Position numbers and translations under genes: made by a program. A DNA stretch of 64,000 bases from Lutibacter sp. A80 (GTDB taxonomy: Bacteria; Bacteroidota; Bacteroidia; Flavobacteriales; Flavobacteriaceae), in NCBI RefSeq assembly GCF_022429645.1, contig NZ_CP092480.1, positions 3,144,501-3,208,500 on the forward strand, in the 5' to 3' direction. Positions 45,020-53,936 of this stretch are shown piece by piece; within the stretch, counting starts at the first letter, position 1; each line of letters starts with the position of its first letter. The notes beneath the pieces are model-generated. The model worked only from the letters and a program-made list of their open reading frames with translations, did not search any database and was not told where the DNA came from.

Positions 45020-45474
45020 TATTTAAGATCGTTAAGGTTAATAGCTTTAGGTGTTTGTGCAGTTTGACCATGTTCAGCACCTGCGTAAACATATAAATTT
45101 CTGTACAAAGTACTTCCTAAAATATTTTTAGGTAACATTCCTTTTACTGCTTTTTCTACAAGACGTGTTGGGTCTTTTTCAAACATTTCTGTTGCAGTTA
45201 ATGATCTTTGTCCTCCTGGGTAACCTGTGTGACGAATGTAAGATTTGTCACTCCATTTTTTTCCAGTTAAATTGATTTTTTCCGCGTTGATAACCACTAC
45301 ATTGTCTCCACAATCTACGTGAGGAGTGTAATTTGGTTTGTATTTACCTCTAATTAGCATTGCTATTTTAGAAGCTAGACGACCCAACGTTTGGCCGTCT
45401 GCATCAACTAATACCCACTCTTTAGTAACGGTATTTTTGTTAGCTGACACTGTTTTGTAACTTAATTTACTCAC
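45019..45474 (-). CDS. rplM: 50S ribosomal protein uL13
   Basis: I start uL13 at the GTG at 45474 (151 residues, MSKLSYKTVSANK), which matches the usual Bacteroidota length. The open frame continues upstream to 45552, but that extension contains a perfect promoter (TTTG-N19-TACATTTG), so an upstream start would lie before the transcript. Family motifs include WVLVDADGQTLGRLAS, GKYKPNYTPHVDCGD and the VEKAVKGMLPKN segment. It is first in the rplM-rpsI-rpsB-tsf block. Confidence 0.94.
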   Translation of the reverse strand: MSKLSYKTVSANKNTVTKEWVLVDADGQTLGRLASKIAMLIRGKYKPNYTPHVDCGDNVVVINAEKINLTGKKWSDKSYIRHTGYPGGQRSLTATEMFEKDPTRLVEKAVKGMLPKNILGSTLYRNLYVYAGAEHGQTAQTPKAINLNDLK

Positions 45475-45529
45475 AATTAAATTCTTTGTTATAGTTAAAC
45501 ATTTATTTTTTGTCCCTAAAAAGGGAGTG

Positions 45530-45560
45530 CAAATGTACAAACTATTCTTCATATAACAAA
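45530..45560 (-). promoter_or_regulatory. strong promoter of the rplM-rpsI operon
   Basis: On the minus strand, TTTG (45560-45557), 19 nt, then TACATTTG (45537-45530) match the -33/-7 consensus closely. Transcription would start near 45524 and leave a leader of about 50 nt before the GTG. A small TCCCT/AGGGA hairpin (45513-45526) lies at the expected 5' end. Confidence 0.7.
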
Positions 45561-45716
45561 CAGTAAATTTGCAATATTTTTTTTTGAATTTATTTGTTGT
45601 TTATCAATAGGTTAAAGTGTTTTTTTTTGAAGTATATTTTGTTTTATTTTTCGATATAAAAAATACGAATGTGTTATCGAAATTTATGAGTCTTTTTAAG
45701 ATTGATTTTTTCTTGT

Positions 45717-48551
45717 TTAATGAGCTTCTAACCAGTTTTGTCCTTCTCCTAAATCTACTGTTAAGGGCACGTCAAGTTTAAATGCATTCTCCATTTTTTC
45801 TTTAATTATTGGTTTTAAATGCTCCAATTCTTCATTGTGCATATCAAAAACTAATTCATCGTGTACTTGCAATAACATTTTAGTTTTGTAATTTCCTTCT
45901 GTTAAAAATTCGTGAATATGAATCATTGCAATTTTTATAATGTCTGCAGCACTTCCTTGAATTGGTGCATTTACAGCATTTCTTTCATCACCAGAACGTA
46001 CAATAGCATTTTGAGAGTTAATGTTTTTTAGATACCTACGACGATTTAATATAGTTTCAACATAACCATTGTCACGTGCAAAATTAACCTGATTTGCTAT
46101 GTATTGTTTTAATTTTGGAAAGTTTTTGTAGTAGCTGTCTATTAACTCTTTTGCTTCAGATCTTGATTTATTTAGTTGTTGTGCTAGTGTAAAAGCACCT
46201 TGACCGTAAATAATACCAAAGTTTACTGCTTTTGCATCTCCACGTTGCGAGCGACTAACTTCGTTTAAAGGAATGTTAAAAACTTTTGCAGCTGTTGCGG
46301 CGTGAATATCTTCTCCTCTGTTAAAGGATGCTATCATAGTTTCGTCTTCACTTAATGCAGCAATTATGCGTAATTCTATTTGAGAATAATCGGCAGCAAC
46401 CAATGTGTAATTTTTGTTTCTTGGTACAAAAGCTTTTCTAACTTCTCTACCTCTTTCTGTTCTAATTGGTATGTTTTGTAGGTTCGGATTGTTAGAACTT
46501 AGCCTTCCTGTTGCTGCAACTGCTTGACTATAAGTTGTGTGTATTCTGTTTGTAACGGAATTTACTTCTCTAGGTAATGCATCTATATAAGTGTTTTTTA
46601 GTTTAACCAAACCTCTCCATTCTAATATTTCTTGTACAATTTGATGTTTGGAAGCTAATTTTGATAAAATTTCTTCACCTGTAGCATATTGCCCTGTTTT
46701 TGTTTTTTTAGGTTTATCTACTAATTTTAAATGGTCAAATAATACATCTCCCAATTGTTTGGGTGAAGCTAAATTAAAACTGATACCAGCTTCTTTATAT
46801 ATAGAATCTTCAAGTTGTTGAATATCATTTGTTAATTTTTCTGCTAATGAATTTAAAAATGCATCATCTAATTTAATACCTTCTAATTCCATAGAAGCTA
46901 AAACTTTTAATACGGGTATTTCTATTTCATTATAGAGTTTTGTTAGCTTGAATTTTTCTAAATCGTTTAGGAAAATTTCTTTTAGTTGAAAAATAATAGC
47001 AGCATTTTCAACTGTATATTCGGTTAGTTTTTTTAAATCTATTTCTTTAATTGAAAGTTGGTTTTTTCCTTTTTTTCCAATTAAATCGACGCTGTTTATT
47101 GGTTGGTAATTTAAGTAAGTTTCAGAAAGTACGTTCATATTATGACGCATATCTGGATGCAATAAATAATGTGCTAATTGGGTATCAAATAAATTTCCTT
47201 GAACTTTAATATTATAAGTGCTAAGTACTTTTATGGTAAATTTTAATTCGTGACCTATTTTTTCAATGGTTTCATTTTCGAAAAAAGGAGTTAATTCGTC
47301 TAAAATAACTTTTGTTTTTTCTTTGTTTTCTGTCGGAATAAAATATCCTTTTCCTTTTTCGTAAGAGAAAGAAATTCCAACTATTTCTGCTTCAAAAGCA
47401 TTAAAACCACTAGTTTCAATATGAAAACTTACGGATTTTTGTTGTAATAATTTTTGAAGTAATAGTTTTCTAGAAAGTGTTGTATTTATAAATTGATATA
47501 CGTGATTTGTATTTTCTATATTTTTATAACCTGTAATTCCTGTTTCTTTAGATTTTTCATCTTCTGGTGAAGCAAATAAATCGAATTGCTGATTTGTATC
47601 TGGAGTTGGTTTTGTAGTTTTTTTAGTTTCAGAATCAGTTGTTTTACCAATGGTTTCTGTAGTTGGAATTTTAAATATTTTGTTTAGGTTTTCTGCAATT
47701 CTTCGGAATTCTAATTCTTTAAAAATTTCATTTGTTTTTTCGAAATCAGGGTGATTTAACTCAAAATCTTTCTCGTTAAAAGTTACAGGGCAATCTAAAA
47801 TTATGGTTGCTAATTCTTTTGAAAGTAGTCCTAATGCTTTATTAGCTTCCACTTTTTCTTTCATTTTACCTTTTAGCTCGTGTGTATTTGCTAAAAGATT
47901 TTCCATACTTCCGTATTGTTTTATAAATTTTTTTGCAGTTTTATCACCAACACCAGGTAAACCAGGAATATTATCAACGGCATCTCCCATCATTCCTAAA
48001 TAATCAATTACTTGTTCTGGTTTTTCAACTTCGAACTTTTTTTGAACTTCTGGAATTCCCCATTTTTCAATACCATTCCCCATTCTGGCTGGCTTATACA
48101 TAAAAATGTTTTCAGAAACTAGTTGTGCAAAATCTTTATCTGGAGTTACCATAAATACTTGAAATCCTTCTTTTTCAGCTTGTTTTGAAAGAGTTCCAAT
48201 TAAATCGTCTGCTTCAAAACCTTCTTTTTCTATAATTGGAATGTGCATTGCTTCCAGTATTTTATGAATATATGGAATTGCAATTTTTATAGCTTCAGGG
48301 GTTTCACTTCTATTAGATTTATATTCAGGAAAAGCTTCATTTCTTGAATGAGAGCCACCTTTGTCAAAAGCAACAGCCAAATGGTCTGGATTTTCTCTTT
48401 TTATAACATCTAATAAAGAATTTGTAAACCCTAAAACGGCTGAAGTATCCATACCTTTTGAATTAATTCTAGGATTTTTAATTAGTGCATAATAACCACG
48501 AAATATTAATGCAAAAGCATCTAAAAGGAAAAGGCGTTTTTGTGCAGACAT
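45717..48551 (-). CDS. polA: DNA polymerase I, proofreading domain apparently inactive
   Basis: The 944-residue enzyme has the 5'-3' exonuclease/FEN domain (about 5-290), a linker rich in Thr/Lys (about 295-335), a 3'-5' exonuclease-like domain (about 345-530) and the polymerase domain (about 540-944). Polymerase motifs are intact: DYSQIELR with D721, the fingers helix around 771-785 and VHDEL with D898. In the exonuclease domain, three of the four metal-binding acids of the DEDDy site appear replaced: the first Asp is H377 (FHIET, E379 kept), the second is T439 (KFTIKVL) and the last is N516 (YTVENAA). Proofreading is therefore probably lost, as in Taq polymerase. The enzyme should still serve repair and Okazaki-fragment processing. 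Confidence 0.96.
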   Translation of the reverse strand: MSAQKRLFLLDAFALIFRGYYALIKNPRINSKGMDTSAVLGFTNSLLDVIKRENPDHLAVAFDKGGSHSRNEAFPEYKSNRSETPEAIKIAIPYIHKILEAMHIPIIEKEGFEADDLIGTLSKQAEKEGFQVFMVTPDKDFAQLVSENIFMYKPARMGNGIEKWGIPEVQKKFEVEKPEQVIDYLGMMGDAVDNIPGLPGVGDKTAKKFIKQYGSMENLLANTHELKGKMKEKVEANKALGLLSKELATIILDCPVTFNEKDFELNHPDFEKTNEIFKELEFRRIAENLNKIFKIPTTETIGKTTDSETKKTTKPTPDTNQQFDLFASPEDEKSKETGITGYKNIENTNHVYQFINTTLSRKLLLQKLLQQKSVSFHIETSGFNAFEAEIVGISFSYEKGKGYFIPTENKEKTKVILDELTPFFENETIEKIGHELKFTIKVLSTYNIKVQGNLFDTQLAHYLLHPDMRHNMNVLSETYLNYQPINSVDLIGKKGKNQLSIKEIDLKKLTEYTVENAAIIFQLKEIFLNDLEKFKLTKLYNEIEIPVLKVLASMELEGIKLDDAFLNSLAEKLTNDIQQLEDSIYKEAGISFNLASPKQLGDVLFDHLKLVDKPKKTKTGQYATGEEILSKLASKHQIVQEILEWRGLVKLKNTYIDALPREVNSVTNRIHTTYSQAVAATGRLSSNNPNLQNIPIRTERGREVRKAFVPRNKNYTLVAADYSQIELRIIAALSEDETMIASFNRGEDIHAATAAKVFNIPLNEVSRSQRGDAKAVNFGIIYGQGAFTLAQQLNKSRSEAKELIDSYYKNFPKLKQYIANQVNFARDNGYVETILNRRRYLKNINSQNAIVRSGDERNAVNAPIQGSAADIIKIAMIHIHEFLTEGNYKTKMLLQVHDELVFDMHNEELEHLKPIIKEKMENAFKLDVPLTVDLGEGQNWLEAH

Positions 48552-48681
48552 CTATTTTTTTATTGAAATTTTTAATTGCAGTAAAAGTACTAAAATCAAT
48601 TTTAACAATTCATTAATTAAGTTGTTTAACATTTTTTTGGACTTAAAATGTATATTTACAAAAATGAGAAACAATTTTTAA

Positions 48682-49893
48682 ATGATTAGATGGATAGTTT
48701 TTATTGCTTTTGTACTTTTTATAGATTTTTATGCTTTTCAAAGTGTAAAAACAATTACTAAAAATAAAATTGTATTTGTATTCTATTGGCTAATATCAAT
48801 TGCTGTAATTGTAAATGTTGTTTATAGTATTAATTCTATAGAAGCTTCTAAGGGCCTAAATCAGCAAGTAATGCTCTCATTTGGATTGTTGATTTTAACA
48901 ATAGCGCCTAAAATTATTGCGCTAATTGTGTTGTTTGGTGAAGATGTTTTTAGAGTTTTTAAATCTGTTTTTAATTATTTTTCAGCTACAACTACAACAG
49001 GTTATTTGCCAGATAGAAGAGCTTTTGTAAGCAAAGTAGCTTTGGGTTTGGCTGCAATTCCTTTTTCATCAATTTTGTACGGAATTGTAAAAGGTAAATA
49101 CAATTTTAAAGTAATAAAACACACGTTGGTTTTTGATGATTTACCAAGTGCTTTTGATGGTTTTAAATTAACGCACCTTTCAGATATACATAGTGGTAGT
49201 TTTGATAATGAAGAGAAAATTGCGTACGCAATAGATTTAATTAATGAACAAGAATCGGATGTTATTTTATTTACTGGAGATATTGTAAATAATACAGCAG
49301 ATGAAATGACACCTTGGATTCCATATTTTAAAAAATTAAAAGCAAAAGACGGAAAGTATGCTGTTTTAGGAAATCATGATTATGGTGAATATGTCCGTTG
49401 GAATTCTGCAGATGAAAAAGAACAAAATTTTCAATCTATAAAAGATATTCATCCTAAAATTGGATTTAATTTATTGTTGAATGATAGTGTTTATTTAGAA
49501 AAAGAAAACGATAAAATAGCTTTAATAGGTGTAGAAAATTGGGGAACACGTTTTAAAAAAGCAGGTGATTTAAATTTGGCTTCTTCAAAAATAAATAAAG
49601 TAGATTTTAAAATATTAATGAGTCACGACCCTTCGCATTGGGAACACGAGGTGAAAACACATGAAAATAATTACCATTTAACGCTAAGCGGGCATACACA
49701 CGGAATGCAATTTGGAATTGAAATACCAGGTATAAAATGGAGCCCTATTAAATATGTTTATAAACATTGGGCTGGAGTGTATAAAGAATTTGGAAAATAT
49801 ATAAATGTAAATAGAGGATTTGGGTTTTTAGCATTTCCTGGTAGAATAGGTATTTGGCCAGAAATTACTGTAATTACACTGAAAAAGAAGTAA
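48682..49893 (+). CDS. membrane-anchored metallophosphoesterase
   Basis: A 403-residue protein with four membrane segments in the first 130 residues, followed by a calcineurin-like phosphoesterase domain (about 150-400). The metal-binding motifs are visible in order: LSDIHSGS, FTGDIVNN, LGNHDYGEY, an MSHDPSHW segment and LSGHTHGMQ. It resembles the YkuE/YaeI group, some of which act on lipid pyrophosphates; the substrate here is unknown. The gene is divergent from polA and followed by a thioredoxin-like gene after 87 bp. Confidence 0.9.
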   Translation: MIRWIVFIAFVLFIDFYAFQSVKTITKNKIVFVFYWLISIAVIVNVVYSINSIEASKGLNQQVMLSFGLLILTIAPKIIALIVLFGEDVFRVFKSVFNYFSATTTTGYLPDRRAFVSKVALGLAAIPFSSILYGIVKGKYNFKVIKHTLVFDDLPSAFDGFKLTHLSDIHSGSFDNEEKIAYAIDLINEQESDVILFTGDIVNNTADEMTPWIPYFKKLKAKDGKYAVLGNHDYGEYVRWNSADEKEQNFQSIKDIHPKIGFNLLLNDSVYLEKENDKIALIGVENWGTRFKKAGDLNLASSKINKVDFKILMSHDPSHWEHEVKTHENNYHLTLSGHTHGMQFGIEIPGIKWSPIKYVYKHWAGVYKEFGKYINVNRGFGFLAFPGRIGIWPEITVITLKKK

Positions 49894-49919
49894 CTATCAA
49901 TTTTTTTAATTTAAAATAG

Positions 49920-49927
49920 TACATTTG
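49920..49927 (+). promoter_or_regulatory. candidate -7 element (TACATTTG) of the thioredoxin-like gene
   Basis: An exact TAnnTTTG match 53 nt upstream of the ATG; the -33 region lacks a clear TTTG. Confidence 0.45.
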
Positions 49928-49980
49928 TATATATACAGCCTGTTTTTATGCAGCTATAGTCAATAAAAATATAATAAATT

Positions 49981-50277
49981 ATGACAAAATTTGGAGAATT
50001 AATAAGTTCTGAGATCCCTGTTTTAATAGATTTTTATACAGAATGGGAAGAAGACTCTGATAATTTGCATTCTGTATTACGAGATGTTGCAGCTGCACTT
50101 GGCGATAAAGCTAAAGTGATAAAAATTGATATTGAAAAAAATGAAATTTTAGCAAATGCATTAAGAATTAAAGGAAATCCAACTTTTATTATTTATAAAG
50201 ATGGAGAAATGAAATGGAGACAATCTGGAGACCAAGATGCAAATTCACTAATTACTTTAGTGCAACAGTATATTTAG
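49981..50277 (+). CDS. thioredoxin-fold protein lacking the CxxC active site
   Basis: This 98-residue protein has the thioredoxin fold pattern: an IDFYTEW strand, the VIKIDIEKN strand, the cis-proline loop KGNPTFIIYKDG (P67) and the C-terminal helix. The active site WCGPC is replaced by WEEDS (residues 22-26), so both redox cysteines are missing and no cysteine is present elsewhere. It cannot act as a normal dithiol oxidoreductase. It may be a binding or chaperone-like protein; that is inference. It is a single gene with its own promoter match. Confidence 0.88.
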   Translation: MTKFGELISSEIPVLIDFYTEWEEDSDNLHSVLRDVAAALGDKAKVIKIDIEKNEILANALRIKGNPTFIIYKDGEMKWRQSGDQDANSLITLVQQYI

Positions 50278-50542
50278 ATCAATATATTTTGGTTTTATTC
50301 TTTTAATTAGCTGTATTATTTTTCAATTCTTATATTTTAAAAAATGGGTGTTTTATAAATGCCAATTGTATAAAAAACGTTCTTTTTAATTTGTGATATT
50401 ATTTTATCTCTAATATGTTATTTATTTAAAAAAATAGATTAATATTGGCCTATGCTTCTGTTTAGGAGTGAAGTAAGCCTATAATTTAATAAAACACAAA
50501 TAGTAATAACTTATTTTTTGTTAAAAAAAACAATATAAGCAC

Positions 50543-51391
50543 ATGAAAGTTTTACCTTTTACAATTCCAAAACCAAAAAATGTAACAATGTATATTGAGC
50601 ATTATAAAGGTGAAAATTACTATGAGAAATTACATCAACATAAAGAGATTCAAATTAGTTTAGTTATTGCGGGTGAAGGAACCTTTGCAATTGGTGATTG
50701 TGTAGGGAGTTTTAAAAAAAACGATATCTTTGTTTTAGGTGAAAATTTACCACATGTTTTTAAGCGTGATGCCGCTTTTGAACAAGAAACAGAAATGGTG
50801 ACTTTATTTTTTGCAAAAAATTGTTTTGGAGAAGACTTTTTTGATCTGCCAGAATTTGAATGTTTTAACGATTTTTTTGATGATGCTGTTTTAGGGTATA
50901 AGGTTCTGTCAAATAAAAAGGATATTTCCCATATTTTTTCTAAAATTAAATCATTTTCAAAATATCAACAATTTATTAATTTTTTAGAAGTTTTACGCTT
51001 AATTTCCGGTGCTGAAAAACGCAAATTATCTTCTTTAATAAATTTAAAAAAATATGCTGGAAATGAAGGGAAAAGAATGAGTGATATTTTTCAATATACA
51101 ATGGAAAATTTTCATAAAGAAATAAGTTTGCACGATGTTGCAGATATTGCAAATATGACTCCTAATGCATTTTGTAGGTATTTTAAGCAGCGAACCACCA
51201 AAACTTTTGTTAACTTTTTAATTGATATTAGAATAGGAAATGCGTGTAAATTATTAACTAAAAAAAACGATTTAAGCATTACTGAAATTTCTTATAAATC
51301 GGGTTTTAATAATTTAGCAAATTTTAATAGAAAGTTTAAATTTATAAAAGGTGTAACTCCATCGGAATATAGAAAAAAAAGTAATTATTAA
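50543..51391 (+). CDS. AraC family transcriptional regulator with cupin sensor domain
   Basis: The 282-residue protein has an N-terminal cupin-like domain (about 15-110; LHQHKEIQISLVIAGEG and a GENLPHVFK segment) and a C-terminal AraC double helix-turn-helix (about 180-280; ISLHDVADIANMTPNAFCRYF and SYKSGFNNLANFNRKFK). It probably responds to a small molecule such as a sugar; no target gene is adjacent on the same strand. Its 3' end overlaps the convergent MmcQ/YjbR gene by 4 bp. The 265-bp upstream gap holds an imperfect inverted repeat near 50447-50480 that may be an operator; this is weak. Confidence 0.92.
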   Translation: MKVLPFTIPKPKNVTMYIEHYKGENYYEKLHQHKEIQISLVIAGEGTFAIGDCVGSFKKNDIFVLGENLPHVFKRDAAFEQETEMVTLFFAKNCFGEDFFDLPEFECFNDFFDDAVLGYKVLSNKKDISHIFSKIKSFSKYQQFINFLEVLRLISGAEKRKLSSLINLKKYAGNEGKRMSDIFQYTMENFHKEISLHDVADIANMTPNAFCRYFKQRTTKTFVNFLIDIRIGNACKLLTKKNDLSITEISYKSGFNNLANFNRKFKFIKGVTPSEYRKKSNY

Positions 51392-51744
51392 ATAAAACCC
51401 AATTCTTTTTGGCGTTTTTTTGTAAGCCCTTTTACAACTAAATTGTAAGAATTATTTACCAATTCTTCAATAAGCTTGGTGGGTAAATTACCTTCAATAG
51501 TTACTGTGTTCCAATGTTTCTTATTCATATGATATCCTTCAATAATATCGGAATATTCTTCGCGTAGTTGTATTGCCTTTTCCGGATCACATTTTAAATT
51601 TGCTGTGGCGGGTTTATTGTTTAAACCAGTTAAAGCAAATAATTTACCAGCTACTTTAAAAACCAAGGTTACATCATCAAAAGGGAAGCTTTCGGTAACA
51701 TGTTTTTTTGACAAACAATAAGCTCTAAATTGTTCAATATTCAT
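51388..51744 (-). CDS. MmcQ/YjbR family protein
   Basis: A 118-residue protein with the YjbR-like double-wing fold: MNIEQFRAYCLSKKHVTE at the N-terminus, a KLFALTGLNN segment, and the KHWNTVTIEG motif (about 76-85). The family is annotated as DNA-binding on structural grounds, but its biological role is not established. It lies 1 bp after the DUF4230 gene on the same strand, so the two are probably co-transcribed. Confidence 0.88.
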   Translation of the reverse strand: MNIEQFRAYCLSKKHVTESFPFDDVTLVFKVAGKLFALTGLNNKPATANLKCDPEKAIQLREEYSDIIEGYHMNKKHWNTVTIEGNLPTKLIEELVNNSYNLVVKGLTKKRQKELGFI

Positions 51745-51745
51745 A

Positions 51746-52357
51746 TTATTTATTTAACTCTTTAAGTTCTCCGTTAGGTAATACCAGTTGAGAGTAGTTT
51801 AGTTTCCAACCAGAAGTTTCTAACATTTTTTCAATCATTAAAATGGTATCTAAAGCTTCTTTTTTTGCAGAATTTAACAATCCAGTTTCAGGTATTTTAG
51901 CCACAATAAATTGTTTTGCTTCTTTTTGAAGGTCAGTTAAATCTGAGGCATCAAATTTATTAAAAATACCATCTTTTTTATCGTAATATTTTACATCGGT
52001 TTCAACGGATAGTATTTTTGGTTCTGGAAAATGAGTTAATACTATTTCTTTAGAATCATTATTGGCATCTAACTTAATTTGAGATAAATCGAAACCTATA
52101 TGTGCTTTTGCGTTTATTAATAAAACAGCTTTTTTTCTGCTTGTAAATAAGTTTAAAAAACGATTTTTGGTGTCTTCAAAATGATAAATTTCAGCAAAAT
52201 CTCCTTCAACAGAAATTAATTTACAAACGCTTTTTATTTTTTCAATTAAAACTACTGATTGCTTTTCTACTTGATTTACTCCTTTTTTTCTATTGAAAAA
52301 AGAAAATCCCCAATATGATGCTATTGCACCTAATAAAATTCCAGTTAATAATTCCAT
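51746..52357 (-). CDS. DUF4230 domain protein
   Basis: The 203-residue protein has one N-terminal membrane span (LLTGILLGAIASYWGFSFF, about 3-21) and a DUF4230 domain covering most of the rest (VCKLISVEGDFAEIYHF near 47-63, a GFDLSQIKLD segment). The domain is predicted to be beta-rich and located outside the membrane; its function is unknown. It sits 26 bp downstream of hemW and just before the MmcQ/YjbR gene, likely in one operon. Confidence 0.87.
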   Translation of the reverse strand: MELLTGILLGAIASYWGFSFFNRKKGVNQVEKQSVVLIEKIKSVCKLISVEGDFAEIYHFEDTKNRFLNLFTSRKKAVLLINAKAHIGFDLSQIKLDANNDSKEIVLTHFPEPKILSVETDVKYYDKKDGIFNKFDASDLTDLQKEAKQFIVAKIPETGLLNSAKKEALDTILMIEKMLETSGWKLNYSQLVLPNGELKELNK

Positions 52358-52383
52358 AGTTATTTATTCTTATTCAAATATAG

Positions 52384-53511
52384 TTAAACTTTAAATAAAT
52401 CGCTTGCAATTCCATCGGCTAAAAATTTGCCTTTTTGTGTAGTTGTTAATTTTTTTTCTAAAGTAATTTTTAGCAAGCCTTTTTTTATAAATTGTTCTGA
52501 ATTTTTAATTAATTCATTTAAATAAAGTTCTCCAAAATCGTTATTAATTTTATGCAGGTCAATACCCCAAATGGTTCTTAGGCCAGTCATAATATATTCA
52601 TTAAATCTATTATTAATTGAAAGGGTTTCAATTTCTAGCGGAAGTATATTGTTATTAATGGCCTTTATGTATTTTGCATTATTTGAAACATTCCAAGCAC
52701 GTTGTTTTCCGTTAAAAGAATGTGCCGAAGGACCAAAACCTAAGTATTTTTTTCCAAGCCAATAAGAAGTGTTATGTTTTGAAAAGTAGTTAGGTTTTCC
52801 AAAATTAGAAATTTCATAATGTACAAATCCTTGTTTTTCAGTTTCGGAAACTAAAATATTAAAATGTTCTAAAGCTTGTTGCTCGTTTACTGCAGGAACT
52901 TTTCCTTTTTTAATAAAATTATCTAAAGCTGTGTTTTTTTCTACCGTGAGTGCATAGCTCGAAATATGAGAAACTCCAAAATCAAAAGCTGTTTTTAAAT
53001 TTTCATTCCATTTTTTGTTACTCATATTGGGTACGCCATAAATTAAATCGATGGTTATATTTTTAAAATAACTGATGGCTGTGGTTAAACATTTTTTGGA
53101 TTCTTCGGCTGTATGTGCACGGTTCATAAATTTTAAATCGTCATCAAAAAAAGATTGAATTCCAATGCTTAGCCTGTTTATAGGTGAATTTGCTAAGGCT
53201 TTAATAGTGCTTTCAGATAAATCGTCAGGATTTGCCTCTAAGGTAATTTCTGGATTTGTAATTACCTTATAATTGCTATAGATAACTTCAAAAATAGCGG
53301 TAATTTCTTTGGTGGTTAACAGCGATGGTGTACCACCTCCAAAATAAATGGTTTCAATTAGCTCATTTTCAAACTCATTTTTACGCATTTGTAATTCATT
53401 TATAATAGCTAATAACATTTCTTCTTTTCTTTTTATTGAAGTTGAAAAATGAAAATCGCAATAATAACAAGCTTGTTTACAAAAGGGGATGTGAATATAT
53501 ATTCCTGCCAA
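52384..53511 (-). CDS. hemW: heme chaperone HemW (radical SAM)
   Basis: A 375-residue radical SAM protein with the cluster motif CKQACYYCDF (CxxxCxxC, about 11-20), the glycine-rich IYFGGGTPSLL segment and the C-terminal HemW domain. The motif spacing resembles HemN, but the extra fourth Cys that marks true HemN is replaced by Phe in CDF, so this is HemW, a heme-binding chaperone, not the coproporphyrinogen oxidase. The start is a TTG at 53511; no in-frame ATG lies upstream, and the protein begins with the usual MAGIYIHIPF. A consensus promoter lies just upstream. Confidence 0.93.
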   Translation of the reverse strand: MAGIYIHIPFCKQACYYCDFHFSTSIKRKEEMLLAIINELQMRKNEFENELIETIYFGGGTPSLLTTKEITAIFEVIYSNYKVITNPEITLEANPDDLSESTIKALANSPINRLSIGIQSFFDDDLKFMNRAHTAEESKKCLTTAISYFKNITIDLIYGVPNMSNKKWNENLKTAFDFGVSHISSYALTVEKNTALDNFIKKGKVPAVNEQQALEHFNILVSETEKQGFVHYEISNFGKPNYFSKHNTSYWLGKKYLGFGPSAHSFNGKQRAWNVSNNAKYIKAINNNILPLEIETLSINNRFNEYIMTGLRTIWGIDLHKINNDFGELYLNELIKNSEQFIKKGLLKITLEKKLTTTQKGKFLADGIASDLFKV

Positions 53512-53533
53512 TTTAATTTGTTTTTAGATTTTT

Positions 53534-53563
53534 CAAAAGTACAACTTAATAGAATACCACAAA
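53534..53563 (-). promoter_or_regulatory. promoter of hemW (TTTG-N18-TACTTTTG)
   Basis: On the minus strand TTTG (53563-53560) and TACTTTTG (53541-53534) are 18 nt apart. The 5' leader would be only about 15 nt, which supports the TTG start. Confidence 0.6.
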
Positions 53564-53581
53564 AGGTGATTTAGGTTACCG

Positions 53582-53609
53582 TTGGTGTTAAATCTGTTAT
53601 GTAAATTTG
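53582..53609 (+). promoter_or_regulatory. promoter of the ABM-like gene (TTG-N17-TAAATTTG)
   Basis: TTG at 53582-53584 and TAAATTTG at 53602-53609 face away from the hemW promoter 18 bp to the left. It places the transcript start near 53615, just before the ATG at 53625. Confidence 0.5.
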
Positions 53610-53624
53610 ATAAAAGCCTTTGTT

Positions 53625-53912
53625 ATGTATACCTATATAGTTTCATTTAAAGTTAAAGATGGTGAGGGAATTACTTTTGTTGAATTGCAGAAATTTGAAG
53701 AATTGACAGAAGCTAAACCAGCCGGATTGGATCATTTTCATATTTTTAAAGATAGAAATGAAGAAAATCGATATTTTTTAGTTGAATATTGGACTTCTAA
53801 AGAAGATCGTATAAGGATGGAAAATTCTAAAGAACATTATTCATTTAAAGAACATAGAAAACTTATAATCGATAAAAAATACGAAACCTACGAATGTGAT
53901 GTGATAGTATAA
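53625..53912 (+). CDS. antibiotic biosynthesis monooxygenase (ABM)-like small protein
   Basis: A 95-residue protein with the dimeric alpha/beta-barrel pattern of ABM-like proteins: the MYTYIVSFKVKDG opening strand, a central helix, HFHIFKDRN, and an FLVEYWTSKEDRIRM segment. I start at the ATG at 53625, since the upstream in-frame TTG at 53607 lies inside the promoter -7 element. Its substrate is unknown; small ABM proteins can be oxygenases, heme-degrading enzymes or ligand binders. It is a single gene between hemW and ruvC and converges with ruvC. Confidence 0.78.
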   Translation: MYTYIVSFKVKDGEGITFVELQKFEELTEAKPAGLDHFHIFKDRNEENRYFLVEYWTSKEDRIRMENSKEHYSFKEHRKLIIDKKYETYECDVIV

Positions 53913-53936
53913 AACAGTTTAAAAGCTGAAAGGTTA

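Noticed and set aside
50447..50480. Inverted repeat upstream of the AraC gene as an operator
   Set aside because: Only a few paired bases on each arm with mismatches; too weak to list as a site.
52384..53511. Oxygen-independent coproporphyrinogen III oxidase (HemN)
   Set aside because: The cysteine pattern CxxxCxxCDF lacks the fourth cysteine of true HemN, so HemW is the better call.
53607..53624. TTG start of the ABM-like gene
   Set aside because: It falls within the -7 box TAAATTTG; the ATG at 53625 gives the usual family start.
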